Shown in pieces: positions 26,285 to 35,260 of a stretch of 64,000 nt of DNA; the stretch's first letter is position 1, and every line of letters begins with the position of its first letter. This stretch comes from CBDESM01 sp965242485 (GTDB lineage Bacteria > Chloroflexota > Dehalococcoidia > Bin125): NCBI GenBank assembly GCA_965242485.1, contig CBDESM010000003.1, positions 1,240,001 through 1,304,000 on the forward strand, given 5' to 3'. Below the pieces are notes generated by a model. It did not search any database, was not told the DNA's origin, and saw only the letters and a list, made by a program, of their open reading frames with translations. The position numbers and the translations under genes are program-made.

Positions 26285-27253
26285 ATGCCCGCGCTCAGCC
26301 CGGAACAGCTCGACCACCTCGAGACCTTCGGCTTCCTCGCCGTCGACGACGTCTTCGATCCGGACGAGGTGATCTCGCCCGTGATCGACGAGTACCGCGG
26401 CGTGCTCGACCGCCTCGCCGCCGACCTCCGCGAGCAGGGCGCGATCTCCGACGCCTACGCCGAGCTCCCCTTCGGCGAGCGCGTCTCCCGCGTCTACGTC
26501 GAGTCGGAAAAGGTCCACGCGCAGTACTTCGACTTCTCGCTGCCCCAGAAGGGGGTCAAGGCCGACACGCCCTACTGGGCCGGCCCCGCCGTCTTCAACG
26601 CGATCACCAACCCCGACCTGCTCGACGCCGTCGAATCCGTCGTCGGCCCCGAGATCTACTCCAACCCCGTCCAGCACATCCGCGTCAAGGTGCCCGAGTC
26701 GATCGCCCCGCGCGACGCCGACGGCAACGTGATCTACGGCGCCACCCCGTGGCACCAGGACCTCGGCGTCGTCAACGAAGAGGCCGACGCCACCGACATG
26801 CTCACCGTCTGGTTCCCGCTGATGGACACGGACGCCGAAAACGGCTGCCTGCAAGTGATCCCCGGCAGCCATCGCGGCCAGGTGCTGACCCACTGCTCCG
26901 GCGTGCAGGGCCTCAACATCCCCGGCGCGCTGCTCGACGAGCAGGAGGCCCGCGCCGTCCCGCTGCCCGCCGGCGGCTGCCTCTTCCTGCACCGCAAGAC
27001 GATCCACGCCGCCCTGCCCAACCTCAGCGACCGCATCCGCTGGAGCTTCGACCTCCGCTACCACCCGCCCGGCCAGCCCACCGGCCGCGAAGCCTTCCCC
27101 GGTTTCATCGCCCGCAGCCGCAAGAACCCCGGCTCCGTCCTGACCGACCCGGCCGCCTGGGACAGAATGTGGCGCGAAGCCCGCGACCGCCTCGCCGCAG
27201 AACCCGACCCCGCCTACAACCGCTGGGACGCCGACGACCCCGCCTGCGCCTGA
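26285..27253 (+). CDS. phytanoyl-CoA dioxygenase (PhyH) family protein
   Basis: A 322-residue Fe(II)/2-oxoglutarate-dependent dioxygenase. Metal ligands fit WHQDLG (His-x-Asp) and a distal His in LHRKTIHAA, with an Arg in RWSFDLRY for 2-oxoglutarate. Members hydroxylate varied small acids, quaternary amines and secondary metabolites; no specific substrate can be assigned. It begins 43 bp after the binding-protein gene and may be co-transcribed, so imported material could be its substrate. Confidence 0.88.
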   Translation: MPALSPEQLDHLETFGFLAVDDVFDPDEVISPVIDEYRGVLDRLAADLREQGAISDAYAELPFGERVSRVYVESEKVHAQYFDFSLPQKGVKADTPYWAGPAVFNAITNPDLLDAVESVVGPEIYSNPVQHIRVKVPESIAPRDADGNVIYGATPWHQDLGVVNEEADATDMLTVWFPLMDTDAENGCLQVIPGSHRGQVLTHCSGVQGLNIPGALLDEQEARAVPLPAGGCLFLHRKTIHAALPNLSDRIRWSFDLRYHPPGQPTGREAFPGFIARSRKNPGSVLTDPAAWDRMWREARDRLAAEPDPAYNRWDADDPACA

Positions 27254-27264
27254 ACGGCCCAGCC

Positions 27265-27687
27265 TCACAAGGGCGCCGGCAGCACCGTGAACCGCCGTTC
27301 CCCGTGAAAATCGCGGTCGAACGTCAGCACCGTCGAGATCCCGTTCTCGTCCATCATCGTCATCGAGAGGCAGTCCACCAGCGAGTACCGCTGATCGAGC
27401 CGTCGCGAGTAAAGGTCCGTCGCTGTCAGCACCTGCTCGCGCGTCGGATGCAGGCAGATGACGTCGGATGTGCCCGTCAGCAGCCCGAGAGCCCAAACAA
27501 CCGCGACTTGGCGCGCTTCTGGACCCCATCTGGTCGCGCGCGCGAGCAATTCACCGACCACCTCTGTGCTGGTGTACAACTGCCAGTCCGAGAACTCAGC
27601 CATCAATCGGGTGGCCGCTGGATAGTGGTCATCAAAGTCGAACAAGGTGGCGAAGAAAAACGACGTGTCCCCGAACGCGCGGTTCAT
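27265..27687 (-). CDS. PIN-domain toxin (VapC-like), pair 4
   Basis: A 140-residue PIN protein: Asp7 (FGDTSFF), Glu46 (GELLAR), Asp105 (SLVDC), TFDRDF. It ends HGERRFTVLPAPL and is closest to pair 1 (LYSRRLDQRYSL, TRWGP). The ATG overlaps its partner's stop by 4 bp. The gene lies convergent to PhyH with 11 bp between stops. Confidence 0.85.
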   Translation of the reverse strand: MNRAFGDTSFFFATLFDFDDHYPAATRLMAEFSDWQLYTSTEVVGELLARATRWGPEARQVAVVWALGLLTGTSDVICLHPTREQVLTATDLYSRRLDQRYSLVDCLSMTMMDENGISTVLTFDRDFHGERRFTVLPAPL

Positions 27688-27896
27688 CGCGGATGCACTG
27701 CGGGCTCCTCGGCGTGCGCCTCTGCGCAGCAGCCTTCCCGATCGGCAGCCTCGCCCGCGGCCGCCATCGCTGCCCACTGTTCGGGCGTGATGTCCTTCTT
27801 CAGATCCCTGAGGAAGCGCATGTACCCGGCAACCGTCCCCGCGCCGTTCTGCGAGTCCGGCACTACCGCGTCGGTCGGTAACTGCTGCGTCCGCAT
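27684..27896 (-). CDS. antitoxin partner of PIN toxin, pair 4
   Basis: A 70-residue protein: FLRDLKKDITPEQWAAM, then REGCCAEAHAEE. The TPEQWA core and the late Cys-Cys are shared with the pair 1 partner. The ATG at 27896 follows GAGGCGAGGGAG. A TAGGAT box lies at 27918-27923. Role inferred from position. Confidence 0.7.
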   Translation of the reverse strand: MRTQQLPTDAVVPDSQNGAGTVAGYMRFLRDLKKDITPEQWAAMAAAGEAADREGCCAEAHAEEPAVHPR

Positions 27897-28027
27897 GGTC
27901 GTGTCTCCCTCGCCTCAATCCTAGCGGGACGGAGGACTTGGTGCCGGTGCTGATCTGGATAGGCACCTGAGCGGTGTGCAGTCTGTGGATGAACGGGATT
28001 CAAGTTGAGCCTCCGCATCGCCGGGGC

Positions 28028-28033
28028 TATGGT
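28028..28033 (+). promoter_or_regulatory. putative -10 box of mod 1 (TATGGT)
   Basis: GCTATGGT is followed by 6 nt and the ATG at 28040, with no Shine-Dalgarno, indicating a leaderless start. Confidence 0.45.
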
Positions 28034-28039
28034 GCGGGC

Positions 28040-29703
28040 ATGCCGACGCTGGAGTTCAAGGGCAAGCAGCACATCTACGCGCATCATCTGACGGTGCCTC
28101 ACCGGCCGTTGGTCGTGGATGCGGAAAAGTCGTACCAAAATAGTACAATTGTACGGGGGGGGGGGGGGGGGTGGACCTCTCTGATGCGAAGACATTGCCT
28201 GATGACAATCTGATCATCCACGGCGACAACCTCCACGCTCTCAAAGCGTTGCTCCCCAAGTACGCCGGCAAAGTCAACTGCATCTACATTGACCCGCCCT
28301 ACAACACGGGCAACGAGGGTTGGGTCTACAACGACAACGTGAACGCCCCGCTATTGTCCGACTGGTATGCGGATGAGAGCCCGGTAGATAGCGAGGATTT
28401 GGAGCGCCACGACAAGTGGCTCTCCATGATGTGGCCACGGCTGAATCTCTTGAAGGATTTGCTCGCAGACGATGGAGTAATCTTCATCTCGATCGACGAT
28501 CAAGAGCAACACTGTCTCCGAATGTTGATGGAGGAAATTTTCGGTGCCGAAAATTTCTTAGCCAACGTGATCTGGGAGAAGAAATACAGTCCACAAAACG
28601 ATGCTCGTCATTTCTCAGATAACCACGATTTCATTTTAGCATTTGCCAAGGACCGTTCCGCTTGGAGGATTACTCCACTACCGCGAACTCAAGAACAGAA
28701 CGCCCGCTATGCAAATCCCGACGACGATCCGCGTGGCCAGTGGAAGTCAAGCGGATTAGATGTCAAGACCTACTCACCAGAATACGACTATCCCATCACG
28801 ACGCCATCCGGGCGTGTTGTCAATCCGCCACCCGGGCGCTGCTGGCGGTGTAGCCCTGAGCGATTCGAAGAGCTTGTGGACGATGCTCGTATCTGGTTCG
28901 GCCCTGACGGTGATAATGTGCCATCAGTTAAACGTTTTCTTTCAGAAGTAAAGCAAGGAGTGACACCACTGACCATCTGGAAATATAGCGATGTTGGTCA
29001 CACGCAAAGTGGTACGCAAGAATTGAATCGAATCGATCTTGCTTTCCCAAACCCGAAGCCACACACTTTAATACGGCGAATTCTCCAAATTGCGATGCCG
29101 AACGACGGATTGATATTGGACTCCTTCGCGGGGTCAGGGTCAACAGCACACGCAGCCCTTTCGCTCAATGCTGAGGACAACGGGAGTCGACGATTTATTC
29201 TAGTGGAACTTGAAGACTATGCAGATATAATTACCGCAGAGCGTGTGCGCCGCGTAATCAAGGGCGTGCCGGGTGCGAAGGATGCGCGGCTGCGCGAGGG
29301 GCTTGGCGGGTCGTTCACTTATTGCACGCTGGGGGAGCCGCTTGATCTTGAGACGATGCTGCGCGGGGATTCGCTGCCGGCGTATGCGGAGCTGGCGGTC
29401 TATCTGCTCTATACGGCGACGGGGATTTCGGTGGATTGGACGGCATTGGAGCCGCGCGCGGATGGCTGGTTCTTCGGCGATGAGAATACCGATTACTACC
29501 TGTTCTATGAGCCGGATATCAAGTGGCTGCAATCGAATGAGGCAGTCTTTACGGAGGATCGGGCGAACCAGATCCGGGGCGCGAACCCGGGGCGCAGCGC
29601 CGTCGTCTTCGCTGCGGGCAAGTTCATCGGGCAGCGCGAATTGAGCCGGATGAACATCACCTTCTGCCAACTGCCCTACGAGCTGCATCGCGCCGGCGGG
29701 TGA
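28040..29703 (+). CDS. type III restriction-modification methyltransferase (Mod), phase-variable, out of frame here
   Basis: The Mod subunit makes the N6-adenine methyl mark and carries the target recognition domain for the Mod-Res complex. The N-terminus MPTLEFKGKQHIYAHHL starts at 28040; the rest (DNLIIHGDNLHALKALL, DPPYNTGNEGWVYNDN, SFAGSGSTAHAAL) lies in another frame after a G17 run. With 18 or 15 G the two join, giving about 554 residues. In the OFF state an internal GTG at 28171 could still yield a shortened form, a caveat. Sequence from about 28500 to 29260 is visibly richer in A+T, matching the recognition domain. res follows after 4 bp. Confidence 0.9.
28143..28154 (+). repeat. 12-bp perfect palindrome abutting the G17 tract
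   Basis: GTACAATTGTAC is its own reverse complement and directly touches the poly-G run. It encodes part of NSTIVR. It could be an operator or a hairpin that favours slippage. Confidence 0.6.
28155..28171 (+). repeat. G17 homopolymer inside mod 1
   Basis: Seventeen G lie near codon 40 of mod 1. The 5' frame is 2 mod 3 and the 3' frame 1 mod 3, so the gene is OFF at 17 and ON at 18 or 15. Confidence 0.9.
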
Positions 29704-29707
29704 CGCA

Positions 29708-32242
29708 ATGGAACTCAAGGAGTACCAGGCCGACGCGCTGCACCGCTTCGTACTCTGGATGCGGGCGCTGGCTGCGGCGGAGGAGAAAGCCCGCACCGGC
29801 CGCGAAGCGTTGCGCGTCGCCGAAGTCGACGTGCCGGAAGAGCTGGACAACTACCCGCGCAGGGCCTGGCAGACGCTGGCGCTGGAAGGCGGTGTCGCGC
29901 GCACGGCGGGCGAGTACGTCAGCCGCAACGACGACGCGGGCCGCCCGATTCCGCATATCTGCTTCAAGGTGCCGACGGGCGGCGGCAAAACGTTGCTCGC
30001 CGCCGCAGCGCTGGAGCGGTTGAACCGACAGACCGGCCTGACCTTGTGGCTGGTGCCAACCAAGGCGATCTACGAGCAGACCAAGCAGGCGCTCTGGAAC
30101 CGCGAGCATCCGTACCGCCAAATGCTTGAGCGCGCCTCCGGCGGGCGCGTGAAAATGCTGGAGAAGGACGACGAATTCAACCGCGCCGACATCGGGCACT
30201 ACCTCTGCGTGATGCTGGTGATGCTGCCCGCCGCCAACTGGCAGAAGGGCAAGGAATTCCTCAAGATGTTCCGCGACAGCGGACGCTACCCGACGCTGTT
30301 CCCGGATGAGGACGATATACTCGGCGACGGCAAATTACTCGCCGAATATCCCGATCTCGAACGCATCGATCCCGCCGACCCGCGCAGCCCGATCAAACGC
30401 AGCCTCTTCAATGTATTCAAAATGGTGCGCCCCGTCGTCGTGCTGGACGAGGCGCACAAAGCCTACGGTGCCCGCAGTCGCGACGCGAACCGCGAATTCG
30501 TCCGCTCGGTCAACCGCCTCGACCCGAGCATGGTGATCGAGCTTTCTGCCACGCCCAATCGCGGCATCAGCAATCTCCTCGTCGATATCGACGGCCAAGC
30601 CCTGAAGCGCGAAGAGATGATCAAGCTGCCGGTACAGGTCGCCACGCTGGCCAACGCGCATTGGACCGAAACATTACGGCTGGCCAAAGATGAACTCGAC
30701 GAGATTGACGCCGACGCCCGCTCGCTCCAGCAGAACGAGGGACGCTACATCCGCCCCATCGCCGTGGTCCGAGTCGAGCGAACCGGTAAAGACCAACGCG
30801 ACGGCGAGCGCGTCCACGCGGAGGATGTGCGTGAGTATCTCACCACCAGACTCGGCGTGCTCGCGGAGGCCGTCCGCGTCAAGTCTGCGGATACTGATGA
30901 ACTAGCTGGCGAAGACTTGCTTTCGGAATACTCGCCAGTCAAATGGATCATCACCAAGGCGGCGCTGATGGAGGGCTGGGACTGCCCCTTCGCCTACCTG
31001 CTGGTGATGCTCGACAACACGACGGCGCAACGCGCGATCACGCAGCTCGTCGGCCGCGTGATGCGGCAGCCGCAGGCGCGTCGCACGGGCCGCGAACGTT
31101 TGGATCAATGCTACATACACTGCTGGAACACCGAGGTTGGCAAGGCAGTTGAGCAGGTCAAAGCCGGGTTGGAACAGGCAGGCCTCAACGGACTCAGCGG
31201 CGAGGTGGCAGCGGGCGAAAGCGGCGATCAGCAAATATTGACAGTACATCGGCGAGATCTGCAACAAGGGCGCAGGATATTCCTGCCGAAGGTGTCGCAC
31301 CGCAGTGGCGGCAAGTGGGTCGAGTTCGATTATCACAAACATATTCTTCCCGCAATCGAATGGTCGGAGATCGGCCATCCGCTGCTGCAAGCGTCATACG
31401 AGCAGCTGCGCGGCTTGGAGCGGGCGACCGTCGACCTCGGCGGGCCGCCAGCGGAGTTCCATCCGGATCAGGAGGTGGATATCGATACGAGCTTCCGCGT
31501 GTCATGGTACGCGCGACGCTTGGGTGACCTGATCCCCAACGCATGGCAGGCGGCGCGGATCGTGCAGGAAACAGCGGATTGGCTGCGAGAGCGGCATCAC
31601 CAGCCCGAGCAATATTTGTTCAACAACCGCGCCGGCTTGATGCAGCGGCTGATCGAGCATATCGAATACGAAATTGAAGACCGATCCCGGAGAATCTTCG
31701 AACGCAAACTCGCCACGGGAGAGATCAGATTCGATCTGCAAATCGATTCAGCAAACTACGAAATGGCCGATTCGTATGAAATCCCGGTGAGTGCGAACGA
31801 TCATCTGTTCAGTGGCAAATACGGCAAGTCGATTGAAGCGAGCTTGTTCGAGCCGATCTTCGACAAGCAGTTCGATTCGGATTTGGAACGGAATTTTGCA
31901 CGCTACCTAGACGAACAGAAAGCGGTCCAATGGTGGCATCGAGTCGCGGTGCGCCAGCAGAACGAATATTACCTGCGCGGCTGGAAACCGCAGCGCATCT
32001 GGCCCGATTTCGTGGCGCTGCACGACGCGCGGGCGGAAGGCTCGACGCTGCTGATCTTCGAGACCAAAGGCGAGCACCTCGCCGGCAGTGCCGATACCGA
32101 GTACAAGGAACGGCTGCTGGAACTGCTGGAGCGCCACTTCAGCGGCGGCGAAGTGCTGATCGCGGACGGCCCGGCCAAGGGCCGCTTCCGGCTGATCTTC
32201 CGCGAGTCGGAGTTTGCACGGGCGCTGCCGGAGGGCGAGTAG
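29708..32242 (+). CDS. type III restriction enzyme helicase-nuclease (Res) 1
   Basis: An 844-residue Res subunit that uses ATP to act between distant sites and cleave DNA with Mod. Walker A is PTGGGKT (89-95), followed by VVLDEAHKAYG (DEAH box) and SATPNRG; a late helicase motif QLVGRVMRQP supports SF2. The C-terminus has the PD-(D/E)XK pattern PDFV...IFETKGEHL. It starts 4 bp after mod 1. It is intact, so phase variation of Mod alone would decide whether the complex forms. Confidence 0.93.
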   Translation: MELKEYQADALHRFVLWMRALAAAEEKARTGREALRVAEVDVPEELDNYPRRAWQTLALEGGVARTAGEYVSRNDDAGRPIPHICFKVPTGGGKTLLAAAALERLNRQTGLTLWLVPTKAIYEQTKQALWNREHPYRQMLERASGGRVKMLEKDDEFNRADIGHYLCVMLVMLPAANWQKGKEFLKMFRDSGRYPTLFPDEDDILGDGKLLAEYPDLERIDPADPRSPIKRSLFNVFKMVRPVVVLDEAHKAYGARSRDANREFVRSVNRLDPSMVIELSATPNRGISNLLVDIDGQALKREEMIKLPVQVATLANAHWTETLRLAKDELDEIDADARSLQQNEGRYIRPIAVVRVERTGKDQRDGERVHAEDVREYLTTRLGVLAEAVRVKSADTDELAGEDLLSEYSPVKWIITKAALMEGWDCPFAYLLVMLDNTTAQRAITQLVGRVMRQPQARRTGRERLDQCYIHCWNTEVGKAVEQVKAGLEQAGLNGLSGEVAAGESGDQQILTVHRRDLQQGRRIFLPKVSHRSGGKWVEFDYHKHILPAIEWSEIGHPLLQASYEQLRGLERATVDLGGPPAEFHPDQEVDIDTSFRVSWYARRLGDLIPNAWQAARIVQETADWLRERHHQPEQYLFNNRAGLMQRLIEHIEYEIEDRSRRIFERKLATGEIRFDLQIDSANYEMADSYEIPVSANDHLFSGKYGKSIEASLFEPIFDKQFDSDLERNFARYLDEQKAVQWWHRVAVRQQNEYYLRGWKPQRIWPDFVALHDARAEGSTLLIFETKGEHLAGSADTEYKERLLELLERHFSGGEVLIADGPAKGRFRLIFRESEFARALPEGE

Positions 32243-32256
32243 CGGCTTGCGTCTGC

Positions 32257-32262
32257 TATCCT
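32257..32262 (+). promoter_or_regulatory. putative -10 box, leaderless start (TATCCT)
   Basis: TATCCT is followed by 7 nt and the ATG at 32270 of the aminotransferase, with no Shine-Dalgarno. Confidence 0.5.
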
Positions 32263-32269
32263 GTGGCGC

Positions 32270-33592
32270 ATGAAGAGCGAGGCGGAACTGCTGGAGGCGG
32301 CGGGGCGGTACTCGTTCCGCGGGCGGATGGACAAGGGGCCGTTGAGCGGGCCAGTCTTCGCGCGCGGGTCGGGGTCGATCGTGGAGGACGTGAACGGGAA
32401 GCGGTTTCTGGATTTCAATTCGGGGCAGATGTGCGCGGCGCTGGGGCACAATCATCCGACCATCGCGGGCGCGGTGAGGGAGGCCTGCGACACGCTGATC
32501 CACGCGCACAGCAGCTATTTCAACGACAAGGAGATCGAGTTGGCCGCGCGGCTCGGCGAGCTGCTGCCGCAGCCGCTGCAGAAGAGCATGTTCCTGCAAT
32601 CGGGCGCCGACGCCAACGAAGCGGCGGTCAATATCGCCCGAAAATACACCGGCGGTTTCGAAGTGATCAGCCCGCACGTTTCATTCCACGGCATGTCCGA
32701 CGCGACCCGCGCGCTGACCTACGCCGGCTGGCACGCCGGCTACGGGCCGCCAGCGCCGGGCACGATGGCGATGCTCGCGCCGTACTGCTACCGCTGCCCC
32801 GTCGGGCAGACCTTCCCCGATTGCGAATACGCCTGCCTCGACGCCAGTTTCGAGCTGATCGATGCGCAGACGACGAGCCGACCGGCCGCGGTAATTACCG
32901 AGCCGCTGTTCAGCGCCGGCGGCGTAATCGAGCCGCCCGAAGGCTGGCTGCCGGAGCTGCACCAGCGCTGCAAAGATCGCGGTATGCTGCTGATTCTCGA
33001 CGAGGAGCAGACCGGACTCGGCAAACTCGGCACGATGTTCGCCTGCGAATCCGAAGGCGTGACCCCGGATATCATGACGCTCGCAAAACATTTCGGCGGC
33101 GGCATCTGCATCAGCAGCGTCAGCACCAGCACCGAGATCGAAGACAAAGTCGCCGAAGAAGAATTCATCGTCACCCACAGCCACAGCAACGACCCCCTGG
33201 CCTGCGCCGCCGGCATCGCCACCCTAGACGTAATCGCCGAAGAGAACATCCCCGAAAAGGCAACCAGAATCGGCAACTATCTGCGAAATAAATTAGAAAA
33301 CCTAGCCGACCGCTTCCCAATCATCGGCGACATCCGCGGCCGTGGCCTCCTGCATGGCATAGAGCTGGTCCGCGACAAAGAAACCAAAGAACCAGCCACA
33401 ACAGAAGGCCAAGAAATCGCAAAACGCTGCCTAGAAAACGGCCTGATCTTCAGCCAACGAAGAAGCGGCTCAGTCCTCAGACTGGTCCCGCCAGCAACAA
33501 CGACGGAAGAGCAGATCGACGAAGCGACAGAGACGCTGGAGACGGCGTTTGCCGATGCGGGCTTGATATCGGGGCCTAGTCAGCCGCGTTGA
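32270..33592 (+). CDS. class III PLP-dependent aminotransferase (dialkylglycine decarboxylase-like)
   Basis: A 440-residue fold-type I aminotransferase of class III. Landmarks: DFNSGQMCAALGHNHP near the N-terminus, SGADANEAA, LDEEQTGLGKLG with the cofactor Asp, and TLAKHFGGG, whose Lys would bind PLP. The overall pattern resembles 2,2-dialkylglycine decarboxylase, but substrate residues cannot be proven by eye. The 5' third uses mostly G-ending codons, whereas the last 90 codons are rich in CTA, AAA, AGA and ATA. The start is leaderless-like. The stop overlaps the convergent hypothetical gene by 17 bp. Confidence 0.82.
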   Translation: MKSEAELLEAAGRYSFRGRMDKGPLSGPVFARGSGSIVEDVNGKRFLDFNSGQMCAALGHNHPTIAGAVREACDTLIHAHSSYFNDKEIELAARLGELLPQPLQKSMFLQSGADANEAAVNIARKYTGGFEVISPHVSFHGMSDATRALTYAGWHAGYGPPAPGTMAMLAPYCYRCPVGQTFPDCEYACLDASFELIDAQTTSRPAAVITEPLFSAGGVIEPPEGWLPELHQRCKDRGMLLILDEEQTGLGKLGTMFACESEGVTPDIMTLAKHFGGGICISSVSTSTEIEDKVAEEEFIVTHSHSNDPLACAAGIATLDVIAEENIPEKATRIGNYLRNKLENLADRFPIIGDIRGRGLLHGIELVRDKETKEPATTEGQEIAKRCLENGLIFSQRRSGSVLRLVPPATTTEEQIDEATETLETAFADAGLISGPSQPR

Positions 33593-34691
33593 TCTCGCGG
33601 AAATACAGTTTGCCCGCTTGGTCGCGCTGGACTGAGAGTATGACATTCTGGTTGAGGAAACCACCAGCCTGAGTTGCCAAATCTTCGTTGAAGCCGGTGA
33701 TTCGATGCTTCATCGCATCAACGCGGACTTCGATCCACTCAGAGTCCAAATGCACGTTTCGCAGAATGCCGCTGATCTCCAAGTCCTCGCGCTGCTCATT
33801 GCCTGGATCAGCGTCAACATCGAGTCGCTTGATCGCATCCGCAATGATCTCGCGGGAAGTTGATCGCAGCACGATCGGGGAATCGTGGGAGGGGGTGCGG
33901 ACTTCAAGCTGGCGAAATCCGCGATCGTCGGGGGTCAAGTCCTTGGCGATTTTCAGGAATGCTCTGCGGTAGTCGGCGTCGGGCACGATTTCCGACAAGA
34001 GGGCATCGGGCGATTGCGAGGCGGCGGCGAGTATCTCCGCTGAGGATTGCACTACGGATTCAGCCGATGCTTCATGCGACGGCATCAGCTCGCGCTGCGC
34101 GGGCGGTTGGACCGCGACATCGAACTGGTAGCTTCCAGCCGGAGCCTGCAGAATCCACGGACGGAATTGGCGGAGGATGTCAGATTTCGTCTTTCCGGCG
34201 CTTCGATACGCGACGGACAACCCAAATTCGATGGCGCGGGTCACCAGCGCGACAGCCGCGCGCCGAGGCGCTTCGAGCACATCAGCAGGAACGCCGCCGT
34301 GCATGGTCTCGCCGCCCTTGATGGTGAAACGGAGCGTTGCGTGCGGGTCGAGGCGCGCTTCTCGCCATTGCTTCTCCCTGCGGATGCGATCGAGCAATTC
34401 GTCCAAGCGCTGGCGGGAGAATTCCTGCAGCCCGTCTTCGGCCAAGTAGCGATAAGCGACCTGTTCGGCGGTTCTCTCTTCACCCCCCTTGAAGTGGAGA
34501 GCTGCGACGCTGACCGCGGTGATGCCGACCAAAAAGGAGTCGGACGGGTCGATCTCTCTGAGCGACTCGGCTTCGGCGACGGCGGCTTGGCGATAGAGCG
34601 CCATCGCCGCATCGCGGTCGCCATGATGCATCGCGATCTCCGCTCGCCCGGCCAGCTCCGCACTGCGGTCGTGGTGGTCCCGCCAAGTCAT
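33576..34691 (-). CDS. hypothetical protein with TPR-like N-terminus
   Basis: A 371-residue protein of unknown function. The first 60 residues (AGRAEIAMHHGDRDAAMALYRQAA) look like a tetratricopeptide-type helix pair; the rest is alpha/beta with no catalytic motif I know. Its ATG overlaps the stop of the upstream gene (ATGA), so the two are co-translated. The pair lies between leuC and the aminotransferase, close to two type III systems, so a defence role is possible but unsupported. Confidence 0.65.
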   Translation of the reverse strand: MTWRDHHDRSAELAGRAEIAMHHGDRDAAMALYRQAAVAEAESLREIDPSDSFLVGITAVSVAALHFKGGEERTAEQVAYRYLAEDGLQEFSRQRLDELLDRIRREKQWREARLDPHATLRFTIKGGETMHGGVPADVLEAPRRAAVALVTRAIEFGLSVAYRSAGKTKSDILRQFRPWILQAPAGSYQFDVAVQPPAQRELMPSHEASAESVVQSSAEILAAASQSPDALLSEIVPDADYRRAFLKIAKDLTPDDRGFRQLEVRTPSHDSPIVLRSTSREIIADAIKRLDVDADPGNEQREDLEISGILRNVHLDSEWIEVRVDAMKHRITGFNEDLATQAGGFLNQNVILSVQRDQAGKLYFREINAAD

Positions 34692-35248
34692 GACGATTCC
34701 TCATTGGCGAGACGGATGACCTTGGACTTGAACGCGACGACGCCGGCGGTGCCCGGCCGAGGATGCCGGGCTTTCGCCAGTTGCTCGAGCTTGTCGCGCA
34801 CTCGCTGATTGATCGGCCCTGAAGCCTCAACGTCGGTGCCGATGCCCGAGATCTCCAAGCGGCGCCAGAAGGCCCTGTCATTGCGACGTTCGTCGTTGGG
34901 GGCGATGTAATAGTCCGCTCCATCGCCCTGTTCGGCGCGGTGCACGGCGACCATGCCCATCGCGAGTTCGGCTGCCGCGAGTGCGCAGGCGCCGGCGCCG
35001 GCCTCGGTCGCGTCGATCTCGTTCGCCCACGCGTTGCGGGCGCGGCCATCAGCCGGTTGCCAGTCAGTTTTCGCCTTCTTGAGATGGTCGCCGTGTTCGA
35101 CGTCGAAATCGATCGGGGGCTGGTGGTGGCGGTCCAGGCAGATGCGCGCTGCTTCCAAGTAGTGATCGGCGATGGCTTCGGTGAGGCCGGGGTGTCTCGA
35201 TGCCATGTCGTGGATCGGCAGCAGTGCCGCCTCCTCTGGATCGGCCAC
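34688..35248 (-). CDS. hypothetical protein, first gene of a coupled pair
   Basis: A 186-residue mostly helical, His- and acid-rich protein (HLKKAKTDWQPADGRARNAWANEIDATEAGA). GTG at 35248 is the likely start, 12 bp after the leuC stop, so it could be translated from the end of the leuA-leuC transcript. A later Met at 35206 is an alternative. No family recognised. Confidence 0.6.
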   Translation of the reverse strand: MADPEEAALLPIHDMASRHPGLTEAIADHYLEAARICLDRHHQPPIDFDVEHGDHLKKAKTDWQPADGRARNAWANEIDATEAGAGACALAAAELAMGMVAVHRAEQGDGADYYIAPNDERRNDRAFWRRLEISGIGTDVEASGPINQRVRDKLEQLAKARHPRPGTAGVVAFKSKVIRLANEESS

Positions 35249-35260
35249 GATAGCGGGGGG

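Noticed and set aside
23961..26372. 803-codon open frame overlapping the DppC and binding-protein genes
   Set aside because: Arg/Pro-rich shadow with no domain; the overlapped genes have clear family motifs.
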